This document shows, piece by piece, positions 40,544 to 49,937 of a stretch of 64,000 nt of DNA (its first letter is position 1; every line of letters begins with the position of its first letter). Source of the stretch: Roseateles sp. DAIF2 (GTDB lineage Bacteria; Pseudomonadota; Gammaproteobacteria; Burkholderiales; Burkholderiaceae_C); contig NZ_CP049919.1 of NCBI RefSeq assembly GCF_015624425.1, positions 2,976,001 through 3,040,000 on the forward strand, in the 5' to 3' direction. A model generated the notes under the pieces. That model was not told the DNA's origin. It saw only the letters and a program-made list of their open reading frames with translations, and made no database searches. The translations under genes were made by a program, and so were the position numbers.

Positions 40544-41500
40544 ATGACCATTTCTCTGGACCTGCTGTTCAATCTGGCCGGCGTGCTGCTGGCGCTGATC
40601 GCGGTGATGACCCTGCTGGACCGCCAGCATCCGAAGCGTTACACGACCGGCTTCTTCTGGGGCCTGTATGCGGCGATGTTCCTGGGCGGCCATCTGCTGC
40701 CGCCGGAGCTGGTCGGCGCGGGCGTGCTGACGATGGCGCTGATCGTGGCCTGCAAGGGCGTCGGCGCGGGCCAGGCCCGGCTGCCGTCGGCGGCCGCCTG
40801 CGCCGCCAGCGCGAAGCGCCTGGGGCATCGCCTGTTCGTGCCGGCGCTGGCGATCCCGCTGCTGACCATGGTCGGCACCCTGTCGGCCAAGCATCTGGTG
40901 GTCGGCGGCGCGCCGCTGATCGATCCGAAGAACGCCACCCTGGTCAGCCTGGGCCTGGCCTGCATCGTCGCGCTGGGGCTGGCCTGCTGGCAGACCCGCG
41001 AGACCCCGGTGCAGGGCGTGCGCGAGGCGCGCCGCCTGATCGACGCGCTGGGCTGGGCCCTGGTGCTGCCGCAGATGCTGGGCATGCTGGGCCTGGTGTT
41101 CTCCGACGCCGGCGTCGGCAAGGCGGTCGCCCATGTGACGACCACCTATATCAACATGGACCTGCGCTTCGTCGCGGTGGCCGTCTATGTCATCGGCATG
41201 GCACTCTTCACCGTCATCATGGGCAACGGCTTCGCGGCCTTCCCGGTGATGACCGGCGGCGTCGGCGTGCCGGTGCTGGTCGGCGTCTACCACGGCGACC
41301 CGGCGGTGATGGCGGCGATCGGCATGCTCTCGGGCTACTGCGGCACCCTGATGACGCCGATGGCGGCCAACTTCAACATCGTGCCGGCCGCGCTGCTGGA
41401 GCTGCCGGACAAGAACGCGGTGATCCGCGCGCAGATCCCGACCGCGCTGACCCTGCTGCTCGTCAATGTGTTCCTGCTGAACTTCCTGATGTTCCGCTGA
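40544..41500 (+). CDS. DUF979 membrane protein (5-oxoproline transporter subunit)
   Basis: This 318-residue polytopic protein has roughly nine hydrophobic segments. [39 protein letters not shown] and [21 protein letters not shown] are DUF979-type blocks. It starts two bases after the DUF969 stop, so the two subunits are made together. It partners with DUF969 as a putative permease for 5-oxoproline. Transport direction and energy source are not evident. Confidence 0.88.
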   Translation: MTISLDLLFNLAGVLLALIAVMTLLDRQHPKRYTTGFFWGLYAAMFLGGHLLPPELVGAGVLTMALIVACKGVGAGQARLPSAAACAASAKRLGHRLFVPALAIPLLTMVGTLSAKHLVVGGAPLIDPKNATLVSLGLACIVALGLACWQTRETPVQGVREARRLIDALGWALVLPQMLGMLGLVFSDAGVGKAVAHVTTTYINMDLRFVAVAVYVIGMALFTVIMGNGFAAFPVMTGGVGVPVLVGVYHGDPAVMAAIGMLSGYCGTLMTPMAANFNIVPAALLELPDKNAVIRAQIPTALTLLLVNVFLLNFLMFR

Positions 41501-41513
41501 TTCCTTGCTTGCC

Positions 41514-42284
41514 ATGAACCTGATCGATCTCAACAGCGACCTCGGCGAGAGCTACGGCGCCTGGCGCATGGGCGACGACGCCGCGATGCTGGACCTCGTC
41601 AGCAGCGCCAACGTCGCCTGCGGCTTCCACGCCGGCGACCCGGCCGGCATCCTGGCCACCCTGCGCGCGGCCGCCGAGCGCGGCGTGAGCATCGGTGCGC
41701 ATGTGGCCTATCCGGACCTGGTCGGCTTCGGCCGCCGCAACATGGACATGGCCAGCGCCGACCTGCGCGCCAGCGTGATCTACCAGATCGGCGCGCTGCA
41801 GGGCCTGGCCGCCGCGGCCGGCACGCGGGTGCGCTATGTGAAGCCGCATGGCGCGCTCTACAACTTCATCGCCCATGACGAGCGCCAGGCGCAGGACGTG
41901 ATCGCCGCGCTGCACGCGCTCGACGCGAGCCTGGGCCTGGTGGTGCTGGCCGGCTCGGCCCTGGCCGGCTGGGCCCGCGCCGCCGGGCTGCGCACCATCG
42001 AGGAGGCCTTCGCCGACCGCGGCTACCGTGCCGACGGCAGCCTGGTGCCGCGCCACGAGCCCGGCGCCGTGCTGCACGATCCCGAGGCGGTGGCCGCGCG
42101 CATGCTGCGCCTGGTGCGCGAGGGCACGGTGACTGCCAACGACGGCAACGCGGTGCGCATCGCCGCCGATTCGATCTGCGTGCATGGCGACAGCCCCGGT
42201 GCGGTCGCGATGGCGCGGCGCCTGCGCGAGCGGCTGGTGGCCGAGGGCGTCACGATCCGCCCCTTCATGGACGCCGCGGCATGA
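41514..42284 (+). CDS. pxpA: 5-oxoprolinase subunit A (LamB/YcsF)
   Basis: This is a 256-residue LamB/YcsF protein. The start [22 protein letters not shown] carries the family signature. [25 protein letters not shown] and [10 protein letters not shown] line the putative active site. PxpA works with PxpB and PxpC to hydrolyse 5-oxoproline to glutamate at the cost of ATP. I used the ATG rather than an in-frame TTG 9 bp upstream. The stop overlaps the pxpBC start (ATGA). Confidence 0.95.
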   Translation: MNLIDLNSDLGESYGAWRMGDDAAMLDLVSSANVACGFHAGDPAGILATLRAAAERGVSIGAHVAYPDLVGFGRRNMDMASADLRASVIYQIGALQGLAAAAGTRVRYVKPHGALYNFIAHDERQAQDVIAALHALDASLGLVVLAGSALAGWARAAGLRTIEEAFADRGYRADGSLVPRHEPGAVLHDPEAVAARMLRLVREGTVTANDGNAVRIAADSICVHGDSPGAVAMARRLRERLVAEGVTIRPFMDAAA

Positions 42285-43870
42285 ACGAAGGGATCCGTCT
42301 GCTGCCCGCCGGCGAGGCGGTGCTGGTCGAGCTGGACGACCTGTCCCACATGCTGGGCCTGCTGGCCTCGCTGCAGGCCGAGCCGATCGACGGCATCCGC
42401 GAGATCGTGCCGGGCGCCCGCAGCCTGCTGCTGGACATCGACCCGCTGAAGCTCAGCCGCGCAGAACTGGCGGCCGAGCTGGCACGGCGCCCGCTGGCGC
42501 TGCTTGACCGGCAGGACGGGCCGCGCGTCGAGATCCCGGTGCATTACGACGGTGAGGACCTGGCCGAGGTGGCGGCCCTGCTGCAGATCACGCCGGATGA
42601 GGTGGTGCGCCGCCATACCGGCAGCGACTGGTTCGTCGCCTTCACCGGCTTCGCGCCCGGCTTTGCCTATCTGACCGGCGGCGACGAACTGCTGCGCCAG
42701 CTGCCGCGCCGCGCGAGCCCGCGCACCCGCATCCCGCCCGGCGCGGTCGCGGTGGCCGGCGGCTTCAGCGGCGTCTACCCCAAGGCCAGCCCGGGTGGCT
42801 GGCAGCTGCTGGGCCAGACCCCGACCCCGATGTGGGACCTGGGCCGCGATCCGCCGGCGCTGCTGCAGCCGGGGCAGCGCGTGCGCTTCGTCGACGCGGG
42901 GCCGCGGCCGGCCGCGCTCGCGACCCCGGCCGAGCCGGTGGCCGAGGCGCCGCAGCATCCTGCGATCGCGATCCGCGCCACCGGCCTGCAGGCCTTGCTG
43001 CAGGACCTGGGCCGGCCGGGCCGGGCCGCTCAGGGCGTGGCCGCCTCCGGCGCGATGGACCGCGGCTCGCTGAAGGCGGCGAACCGCCTGGTCGGCAATG
43101 CCGCCGGCGAGACGGGCATCGAGCTGTTGCTGGGCGGCTTCGAGCTGGAGAGCCTGACCGACTGCGTCGTCGCGGTGACCGGCGCCGAGGGCCCGCTGAC
43201 CCTGGTCGCACCGGACGGGCGCCGCTGGCCGGTCGAGCGGCACGCACCGCTGGCTTTGTCCGCCGGCGACCGGCTGCACATCGGCGACCCGGTCGCGGGC
43301 CTGCGCAGCTATCTGGCGCTGCGTGGCGGCATCGCGCAGGCGCCGGTGCTGGGCAGCCTGTCCTACGACTCGCTGGCCGAGGTCGGTCCGGCGCCGCTGC
43401 GCGCCGGCCAGCGCCTGGCGCTCAAAGCCCCGTGCGGCGCGGCGCCGGTCGGCCATGCCGAGCCGCCGCTGGCCGCCTGGCCGCGCGCCGGTGATCTGGT
43501 CACGCTGGACGTGACCCTGGGCCCGCGCAGCGACTGGTTCACGCCCGAGGCGCTGCGCCTCTTGGGCGAGCAGGACTGGGCCGTGACGCCGCAGTCGAAC
43601 CGCGTCGGCCTGCGCGTGCAGGGCTCGCAGCCGCTGAGCCGCGCGGTCGGCGGCGAGCTGCCCAGCGAGGGCACCGCGCTGGGCGCAATCCAGGTGCCGG
43701 CCAGCGGCCAGCCGGTGCTGTTCCTGGCCGACCATCCGCTGACCGGTGGCTATCCCGTCATCGCCTGCATCGCGCCCTGGCACCTGGACCTCGCGGGCCA
43801 GATGCCGGTCGGCGCGCGCCTGCGCTTCAACATCGTCGCCGGCTTCGAGCCGCAGCGGCTGCCGCGCTGA
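42281..43870 (+). CDS. pxpBC: Fused 5-oxoprolinase subunits B and C (KipI-KipA)
   Basis: This is a 529-residue fusion. Residues 1-215 are the KipI/PxpB part, with [23 protein letters not shown] and [32 protein letters not shown]. Residues ~228-529 are the KipA/PxpC part, with [26 protein letters not shown] and [15 protein letters not shown], ending with a carboxyltransferase-like [14 protein letters not shown]. The two halves are separate genes in E. coli. The same folds make up the carboxyltransferase part of urea carboxylase. The start overlaps pxpA (ATGA). Confidence 0.95.
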   Translation: MNEGIRLLPAGEAVLVELDDLSHMLGLLASLQAEPIDGIREIVPGARSLLLDIDPLKLSRAELAAELARRPLALLDRQDGPRVEIPVHYDGEDLAEVAALLQITPDEVVRRHTGSDWFVAFTGFAPGFAYLTGGDELLRQLPRRASPRTRIPPGAVAVAGGFSGVYPKASPGGWQLLGQTPTPMWDLGRDPPALLQPGQRVRFVDAGPRPAALATPAEPVAEAPQHPAIAIRATGLQALLQDLGRPGRAAQGVAASGAMDRGSLKAANRLVGNAAGETGIELLLGGFELESLTDCVVAVTGAEGPLTLVAPDGRRWPVERHAPLALSAGDRLHIGDPVAGLRSYLALRGGIAQAPVLGSLSYDSLAEVGPAPLRAGQRLALKAPCGAAPVGHAEPPLAAWPRAGDLVTLDVTLGPRSDWFTPEALRLLGEQDWAVTPQSNRVGLRVQGSQPLSRAVGGELPSEGTALGAIQVPASGQPVLFLADHPLTGGYPVIACIAPWHLDLAGQMPVGARLRFNIVAGFEPQRLPR

Positions 43871-43898
43871 TTCCAGACATCTTCCGAGCTTTTCCATC

Positions 43899-45632
43899 AT
43901 GCCCATCCAGAAGGTCCTCATTGCCAACCGCGGCGAGATCGCCGTGCGCATCGTGCGCGCCTGCGCCGACTACGGCGTCCGCTCCGTCGCCGTCTATGCC
44001 GATCCGGACATCGACGCCCAGCATGTGCGCCTGGCCGACGAGGCCTGGGGGCTGGATGGCCAGCGCCCGGCCGACACCTATCTGAACATCGCCAAGCTGC
44101 TGGAGCTGGCGCGGCGCAGCGGCGCCGATGCCGTGCATCCCGGCTACGGCTTCCTGTCCGAGAACGCGGCCTTCGCGCGCGCGGTGCTCGACGCCGGCCT
44201 GATCTGGATCGGCCCGCCGCCCGAGGCGATCGAGCAGCTGGGCGACAAGGTCTCGGCGCGCCGCCTGGCGATGGAGGCGGGCGCGCCGCTGGTGGCCGGC
44301 TCGCCCGGGCCGGTGTCCAGCCCCGAGGAGGTGCTGGCCTTCGCGCGCGAGCATGGGCTGCCGATCGCGATCAAGGCGGCCTTCGGCGGCGGCGGCCGCG
44401 GCATGAAGGTGGCCTGGCAGCTGGAGGAGGTGGCCGAGCTCTACGCCTCGGCGGTCCGCGAGGCGACCGCGGCCTTCGGGCGCGGCGAATGCTTCGTCGA
44501 GCAGTTCCTCGACCGGCCGCGCCATGTCGAGGCCCAGGTCATCGCCGACACGCAGGGCCATGTCCTCGTGCTGGGCACGCGCGACTGCTCGCTGCAGCGG
44601 CGCAACCAGAAGCTGGTGGAGGAGGCGCCCGCGCCCTTCCTGAGCGAGGCGCAGCGCGAGCGCATCCATGCCGCGGCGCGCGATGTCTGCGCGCGCGCCG
44701 GCTATGTCGGCGCCGGCACGGTGGAGTTCCTGCTCAGCGCCTCCGGCGCGATCTCCTTCCTGGAGGTCAACACGCGGCTGCAGGTGGAGCATCCGGTCAC
44801 CGAGGAGACCTGCGGGCTGGACCTGGTGGTCGAGCAGCTGCGCATCGCCGACGGCCTGCCGCTGAGCCTGCGCGAGACGCCGGCGCTGCGCGGCCATGCG
44901 ATCGAGTTCCGCATCAATGCCGAGGATGTGGGCCGCGGCTTCCTACCGGCGCCCGGGCCGGTCGATCTTTTCGCGCCGCCTTCGGGCCCCGGCGTGCGGG
45001 TGGACAGCGGCGTCGCCAGCGGCTCCATCGTGCCGCCGGCCTTCGACTCGCTGATGGCCAAGCTGATCGTCACCGGGGCGACCCGCGAGCAGGCGCTGGC
45101 GCGGGCGCGGCGTGCGCTGGCGGAGTTCCGCATCGAGGGCCTGCCGACGGTGCTGCCCTTCCACCGCGCGGTGCTGGAGCATCCGGACTTCATCGCCGCG
45201 GACGGATTCAAGGTCCACACGCGCTGGATCGAGACCGACTTCGCGCCGACCCTGGCCGCCGCGCTGCGCCCCGAGCCGCTGGCCGCGCAGCCGCTGCAGC
45301 GCCTGGCGATCGAGATCGACGGCCGGCGTGTCAGCCTGGGCCTGCCCAGCGAGCTGCTGCGCGGCCTGGCCAGCGGCGCGCAGGCGCCCCTCGCGGCCGC
45401 TGCGCCCGAGCCCGTGCTTGACCTGGCCGTGGTCGCCGCGCCGATGGCCGGCCAGCTGCAGGCCTGGAAGGTGGAGGAGGGCGCCGAGGTTGCCGCCGGC
45501 CAGCTGATCGCGGTGCTGGAGGCGATGAAGATGGAGACCCAGGTGCTGGCGCCGCATGCCGGGCGCCTGAGCCGCCTGGCGGAGGCCGGCGCGCAGCTCG
45601 CGGCCGGCGCCGCGCTGGCGCGCATCGAGTGA
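43899..45632 (+). CDS. Biotin carboxylase fused to biotin carboxyl carrier domain
   Basis: This is a 577-residue protein. A biotin carboxylase domain (1-445) begins [22 protein letters not shown]. The ATP-grasp loop is [13 protein letters not shown], and [15 protein letters not shown] the bicarbonate/biotin site. A short linker leads to a biotinyl domain (505-577) with the biotinylated lysine K544 in [10 protein letters not shown]. No carboxyltransferase gene is adjacent, except that PxpBC has a urea-carboxylase-like CT fold. It sits within the 5-oxoproline run, 28 bp after pxpBC. Whether it supports 5-oxoproline cleavage or a separate carboxylation is open. Confidence 0.93.
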   Translation: MPIQKVLIANRGEIAVRIVRACADYGVRSVAVYADPDIDAQHVRLADEAWGLDGQRPADTYLNIAKLLELARRSGADAVHPGYGFLSENAAFARAVLDAGLIWIGPPPEAIEQLGDKVSARRLAMEAGAPLVAGSPGPVSSPEEVLAFAREHGLPIAIKAAFGGGGRGMKVAWQLEEVAELYASAVREATAAFGRGECFVEQFLDRPRHVEAQVIADTQGHVLVLGTRDCSLQRRNQKLVEEAPAPFLSEAQRERIHAAARDVCARAGYVGAGTVEFLLSASGAISFLEVNTRLQVEHPVTEETCGLDLVVEQLRIADGLPLSLRETPALRGHAIEFRINAEDVGRGFLPAPGPVDLFAPPSGPGVRVDSGVASGSIVPPAFDSLMAKLIVTGATREQALARARRALAEFRIEGLPTVLPFHRAVLEHPDFIAADGFKVHTRWIETDFAPTLAAALRPEPLAAQPLQRLAIEIDGRRVSLGLPSELLRGLASGAQAPLAAAAPEPVLDLAVVAAPMAGQLQAWKVEEGAEVAAGQLIAVLEAMKMETQVLAPHAGRLSRLAEAGAQLAAGAALARIE

Positions 45633-45649
45633 AGCGGAGTCCGACAAAC

Positions 45650-46291
45650 ATGAAGAACATCCTCCTGACCGGTTTCGAGCCCTTCGGCGGCGAGTCGATC
45701 AACCCCTCCTGGGAACTGGCGCGGGCGCTGGACGGCGAGCTGATCGCCGGCGCGCGCGTCGTGGCGGTGCAACTGCCCTGCCGCTTCGGCGCGGCCCTGC
45801 ACAGCCTGGCCGAGGCGCTGAAGCGCGTCGCGCCGGTGCTGACCCTGGCCACCGGCCAGGCCGGCGGGCGCAGCGACCTGTCCTTCGAGCGCGTCGCGAT
45901 CAATGTCGACGATGCGCGCATCCCCGACAACGCCGGCGCGCAGCCGGTCGACCTGCCGGTGATCGCCGACGGGCCGGCCGCCTATTTCAGCAGCCTGCCG
46001 ATCAAGGCCATCGTCGCCGGCCTGCGCGCCGCCGGCATCCCGGCCTCGGTGTCGCAGACCGCCGGCACCTTCGTCTGCAACCATCTCTTCTACGGCCTGC
46101 AGCACCAGCTGCGCGGCCAAGAAGGCGCGCGCAGCGGCTTCATGCACATCCCCTACCTGCCGCAGCAGGCGGCCCAGCACCCGGGCCAGCCCAGCCTGCC
46201 GCTGGAGACCCTGGTGGCCGGCACCCGGCTGGCGCTGGAGCTGGCCCTGACGGCCCAGGAGATCCGGGCCGGTGGCGGCCAGCTCAACTGA
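45650..46291 (+). CDS. pcp: Pyroglutamyl-peptidase I
   Basis: This 213-residue cysteine peptidase (C15) removes N-terminal pyroglutamate from peptides and so supplies 5-oxoproline to the enzymes upstream. The triad is complete: E80 ([18 protein letters not shown]), C143 ([11 protein letters not shown]) and H166 (FMHIPYLP). The start [15 protein letters not shown] is typical. It is last in the run, 17 bp after the biotin carboxylase, and convergent with the next gene. Confidence 0.97.
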   Translation: MKNILLTGFEPFGGESINPSWELARALDGELIAGARVVAVQLPCRFGAALHSLAEALKRVAPVLTLATGQAGGRSDLSFERVAINVDDARIPDNAGAQPVDLPVIADGPAAYFSSLPIKAIVAGLRAAGIPASVSQTAGTFVCNHLFYGLQHQLRGQEGARSGFMHIPYLPQQAAQHPGQPSLPLETLVAGTRLALELALTAQEIRAGGGQLN

Positions 46292-46299
46292 GCGACCTC

Positions 46300-46893
46300 T
46301 CAGGCCTCGGCGCTGCAGGCGTAGCGCAGCAGCACCAGCTCGGAGTCGGCCAGGCGGCGCTGCTCCAGCAGCTCCAGGCGCAGCGGCGGCGGCGCCACCT
46401 CGAACAGGCGCTGGCCCTCGCCCAGCAGCACGTTCGCGACCAGCAGGCGCAGCTCGTCGACCAGGCCCTCGGCCAGCAGACCCTGCATCAGCCGCCGGCT
46501 GCCATAGGCCAGCAGGTCGCGCGGCGCGCTCGCCTTCAGCGCGCGGATGGCCGCGTGCGCCTGCGCGCGGCGCAGCACGGTCGCGTCGCGCCAGGGCGCA
46601 TCCGCGCTCAAGGTCAGGCCGTCGCTGACGACCAGCTTGTCGGCCCGCGCGACCCGCGTCGCGATCTCGGCCAGCACCGGATCGTCGGCGGGCGGATCCT
46701 GCGCGAGGCGGGGCCAGAAGTCCTGGAACAGCTCGAAGGTGAGTCGGCCGAACAGCAGGGTGCCGGCGCCGCGCAGCAGCTCGAGATTGTGCCGGTCGAA
46801 GGCCGGGCCCATCGGCAGGCGGTCGAGCACGCCGCCGGGGCCGGCGCAAAAACCGTCGAGGGAGACCATGTGGCTGAACACGAGTTTGGCCAT
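46300..46893 (-). CDS. Dihydrofolate-reductase/RibD-C family protein
   Basis: This 197-residue protein of the DHFR-like RibD C-terminal family begins KLVFSHMVSLDGFCAGPGG, continues TLLFGRLTFELFQDFWP, DKLVVSDGL and LLAYGSRRLMQGLLAEGLVDELRL. Such YyaP/YwjB-like proteins probably use NADPH; their substrate is unknown. The upstream neighbour on the same strand is an ECF sigma factor with a SnoaL tail, a pairing seen often for this family, so it may belong to that sigma factor's response. Confidence 0.85.
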   Translation of the reverse strand: MAKLVFSHMVSLDGFCAGPGGVLDRLPMGPAFDRHNLELLRGAGTLLFGRLTFELFQDFWPRLAQDPPADDPVLAEIATRVARADKLVVSDGLTLSADAPWRDATVLRRAQAHAAIRALKASAPRDLLAYGSRRLMQGLLAEGLVDELRLLVANVLLGEGQRLFEVAPPPLRLELLEQRRLADSELVLLRYACSAEA

Positions 46894-47008
46894 GGGAGAG
46901 CACCTTTCGTCATCGTTGCTGGGGTCTGATTGAGGCAACGACGGCCGCGCGCGGCGCGAGCCGTCACTGCTTCAGAGACGCGGTGCGGGCAAAACTCATC
47001 GGTCCAGC

Positions 47009-48028
47009 TCAGTAAAGCTGCTCGGCCAGCCCGAAGCGCCGGTACAGCGCGGGCTCGAGAAAGCTGTGCAGGCCGGCGATGCGGCCCTCGCGCAGGCTCA
47101 GCAGCACGATCGCGCCGAGCCGGAACGGGCCATCGTCACCTTTCTCGCTGCCCATATAGCAGGCAAAACCCGGCTGCCCGTTGGCCCAGAGCGGCCGCAG
47201 CCGCCAGGGCGTCGCGAACACCCGCTCGGCGATGAACCTGCCGACCCAATGCCGGCCATCGAACCAGGCCGGCAGCGGCGGCATCGTGAAGCGGGCATCC
47301 TCGGTAAAGAGCCGCAGCAGCGCCGGCAGGTCGCGCCGCTCCCAGGCGCCGACGAAATCGGCCAGCAGCGCGCGCAGGCCGTCCTCGCCCAGGCGCTGCA
47401 GCTCCAGCTCCTGCGGCGGCCCGGGCAGGCGCGCGCGCAGGCTGGCCTGCGCCCGCTGCAGCGCGCTGTTCACCGCGGCGACCGTGCTGTCGAGCAGCTC
47501 GGCCGTTTCGGCGGCGCTGTACTCCAGCACCTCGCGCAGCAGCAGCACCGCGCGCTGTCGGCCCGGCAGGTGCTGCAGCGCGCTAACGAAGGCCAGCGCC
47601 ACCTGCTCGCGCCGCAGCAGCAGCGCGGCCGGGTCTGCGGCGTCCTCCTCGGGCAGCGGCTCCAGCCAGACCGGGCCCGGCACCATCTCGCCCAGCTCGG
47701 CGGTGTCCTGCAGCGGCGGGGCGTAGTCGGGCGACTGCAGGCGGCGCGGGCGCTGCGCGATCAGGCGCAGGCAGACATGGGTGGCGATGCGGTAGAGCCA
47801 GGTGCCCAGGGCGCTGCGCGCCTCGAAGCCGGCCAACCCGCGCCAGGCGGCGAGCAGGGTCTCCTGCAGCGCATCGTCGGCATCCAGCGGCGAGCCGAGC
47901 AGGCGGTAGCAATGCCGGTGCAGCGGGCGGCGCCAGGGCGCGAGCAGGCGCTCGAAGGCACTGTCATCACCGGCGCGGGCACGAGCCAGCTCGGCGGGGT
48001 CGGGGGGCTCGAGGGAATAGGCGGGCAT
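47009..48028 (-). CDS. ECF sigma factor with C-terminal SnoaL-like domain (SigX5/TIGR02960-like)
   Basis: This is a 339-residue protein. Region 2 (about 15-80: AFERLLAPWRRPLHRHCYRLLGSPLDADDALQETLLAAWRG...TWLYRIATHVC) and region 4 (about 140-200: LQHLPGRQRAVLLLREVLEYSAAETAELLDSTVAAVNSALQRAQ) form the sigma unit. A SnoaL/NTF2-like domain (about 210-335, including FTEDARFTMPPLPAWFDGRHWVG) replaces an anti-sigma factor and probably controls activity, as in ECF41/SigJ-type factors. The ligand is unknown. It precedes the DHFR-like gene by 115 bp on the same strand. Confidence 0.9.
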   Translation of the reverse strand: MPAYSLEPPDPAELARARAGDDSAFERLLAPWRRPLHRHCYRLLGSPLDADDALQETLLAAWRGLAGFEARSALGTWLYRIATHVCLRLIAQRPRRLQSPDYAPPLQDTAELGEMVPGPVWLEPLPEEDAADPAALLLRREQVALAFVSALQHLPGRQRAVLLLREVLEYSAAETAELLDSTVAAVNSALQRAQASLRARLPGPPQELELQRLGEDGLRALLADFVGAWERRDLPALLRLFTEDARFTMPPLPAWFDGRHWVGRFIAERVFATPWRLRPLWANGQPGFACYMGSEKGDDGPFRLGAIVLLSLREGRIAGLHSFLEPALYRRFGLAEQLY

Positions 48029-48043
48029 CGGCCGATGGTGGCA

Positions 48044-48934
48044 TCAAAGCGGGCCCTGCGCGACCTGCTGTTCGATCCAGTCGGTGAAGGCGCGCACCGC
48101 GGGCTTCTCCGCCAGTTCCTGGCGGCAGGCCATCCACATCGCCTTGTCGGTGGCGCCGGCGGCCTGGCTGGACAGGCACATCAGCTCGCCCGAGCTCAGC
48201 CAGGGCTCGACCAGGGAGCGCCGCAGCCAGGCCACGCCCAGGCCGCGCAGCGCGGCATGCAGCACCAGCAGCGCGTCGGCGCATTCCAGCGCGGCCGGCG
48301 GCTCCAGCCGCGCGCCCTCCAGGCGCCGCGGCCAGGGCTGGCCGGCCAGGCGCAGCAGCTGCCGGCCCGGCCAGGCGCCGGGATCGCGGCCCCGGGCCTC
48401 GACCCAGCGCGGCGTCGCGACCGCGACCAGCATGTCGCGCCACAGCAGCCAGCTCTGCAGCCCGCTGCGCTCGAACTGGCCGAAGCGCAGCGCCACCGCC
48501 GGCTCCAGCGGCGGCAGGCTGACCGGCGTGTAGCCGACCTGCAGGCTCAGCACGATGGCCGGATGCCGCTCTATGAAGTCCTGCAGCCGCGGCAGCAGCC
48601 AGGTCTGGGCGAACGAGGGCAGGGTGTGGATCGCCAGCGGCTGTGGCGCGGCGTCGGCCGAGGCCTGCTGCGGCCCATGCAGGGCCGCATGCAGCGCGTG
48701 CAGCGGCTCGGCCAGGCGCGCCAGCAGGGCCTGGCCGGCGGGAGTCAGGCGGATGCGCGGCCCGCTGCGGGTGAACAGGGCCTCGCCGCAGCCATGCTCG
48801 ACCAGGGCCACCGCCCGGCTCACCGCGCTGTGCGTCAGGTGGCGCTCGGCCGCGGCCGCGCTGAAGCTGCCGAGCCGGGCCGCGGCCTCGAAGGCCTGCA
48901 GCGCATGCAGCGGGGGAAGGTCGAGTCGGGACAT
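48044..48934 (-). CDS. LysR family regulator (GcvA-like)
   Basis: This is a 296-residue LysR protein. The start MSRLDLPPLHALQAFEAAARLGSFSAAAAERHLTHSAVSRAV is the usual GcvA/AmpR-type HTH. The effector domain has LAIHTLPSFAQTWLLPRLQDFIERHP. The frame is open far upstream, but this start fits the family. It is divergent from the EamA exporter gene with an 82-bp gap, the typical arrangement for a LysR activator controlling an exporter. Confidence 0.93.
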   Translation of the reverse strand: MSRLDLPPLHALQAFEAAARLGSFSAAAAERHLTHSAVSRAVALVEHGCGEALFTRSGPRIRLTPAGQALLARLAEPLHALHAALHGPQQASADAAPQPLAIHTLPSFAQTWLLPRLQDFIERHPAIVLSLQVGYTPVSLPPLEPAVALRFGQFERSGLQSWLLWRDMLVAVATPRWVEARGRDPGAWPGRQLLRLAGQPWPRRLEGARLEPPAALECADALLVLHAALRGLGVAWLRRSLVEPWLSSGELMCLSSQAAGATDKAMWMACRQELAEKPAVRAFTDWIEQQVAQGPL

Positions 48935-49016
48935 CGCGCCATTGTGCGTGCTGCGCATGCTTAATGCGCGCCGATTGCGCTTTTCGTGCGGATTGCCCGC
49001 GCCCAGAATCGCTGCC

Positions 49017-49919
49017 ATGAAGCACAAGGACTGGCTGCCGCTACTCGCCATCACGGCCCTGTGGGGGCTGAACTTCTCGGTCATCAAGCTCGGGGTGGCC
49101 CACCTGGACCCGCTGAGCCTCGCCGGCCTGCGCTTCCTGCTTTGCGCGCTGCCGCTGATCGCCTGGCTGCCGCGGCCGCGCGGCATCGGCTGGGGAGGGC
49201 TGGCGGCCTATGGCCTGCTGTTCGGCGCCGGCACCTGGGGGCTGATGACGGTGGCCCTGCACCTGGGCCTGGGCGCCGGGCCCAGCGCCTGGCTGCTGCA
49301 GGCCAGCGCCTTCCTGACCCCGGCGCTGGCCGCGCTGCTGCTGCGCGAGCCCTGGACCGGGCCGCAGCGGCGCGGCGCGATACTGGCCTTCTTCGGCTTC
49401 GCGCTGGTGCTGCTCGCGATGCGCGGTGCGACGCCGGCCGCGGCCCTGGCGGCGGCGCTGGCCGCCGCGCTGAGCCTGAGCCTGGCCAATCTGCTGCTGC
49501 GGCGCTGCGGCCTGCCGGTTGCCGAGCTGATGGGGCTGATGGTCTGGTCCGCGCCCTTCGCGGCCCTGCCGCTGCTGGGTGCGGCCTGGGCGATCAACGG
49601 CGGCGCGGCGATGCTGGCGCTGCCCGGGCGTCTCGCGGCCTGGCCGGCGCTGGGCTCGCTGCTGTTCCAGGTCTATCCGGTCACCCTGCTGGGCTACTGG
49701 GTCTGGAACCGGGCGCTGCTGCGCCATGGCACCGCGACGGTGGCGCCGGTGGCTCTGCTGGTGCCGATCTGGGCGCTGGGCTTCGGCCTGCTGCTGGGCG
49801 GGGCCCGGCCGGACGCGACCCAGCTCGCGGGCATGGGCCTGATCGGCGCGGGCCTGCTGCTGGGCAGCGGCGCCTGGCATCGCCTGGCCGCCGCCGCCTC
49901 GCGCCTCGCCCGCGCCTGA
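49017..49919 (+). CDS. EamA/DMT family transporter
   Basis: This is a 300-residue protein with ten hydrophobic helices in two EamA repeats. The first begins LLAITALWGLNFSVIKLG; the second ends VALLVPIWALGFGLLLGG. Family members export amino acids and metabolites. The divergent GcvA-like LysR gene probably controls it. It ends 18 bp from the convergent encapsulin cargo gene. Confidence 0.9.
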   Translation: MKHKDWLPLLAITALWGLNFSVIKLGVAHLDPLSLAGLRFLLCALPLIAWLPRPRGIGWGGLAAYGLLFGAGTWGLMTVALHLGLGAGPSAWLLQASAFLTPALAALLLREPWTGPQRRGAILAFFGFALVLLAMRGATPAAALAAALAAALSLSLANLLLRRCGLPVAELMGLMVWSAPFAALPLLGAAWAINGGAAMLALPGRLAAWPALGSLLFQVYPVTLLGYWVWNRALLRHGTATVAPVALLVPIWALGFGLLLGGARPDATQLAGMGLIGAGLLLGSGAWHRLAAAASRLARA

Positions 49920-49937
49920 GGGCCTGCCGCTGCTTCA

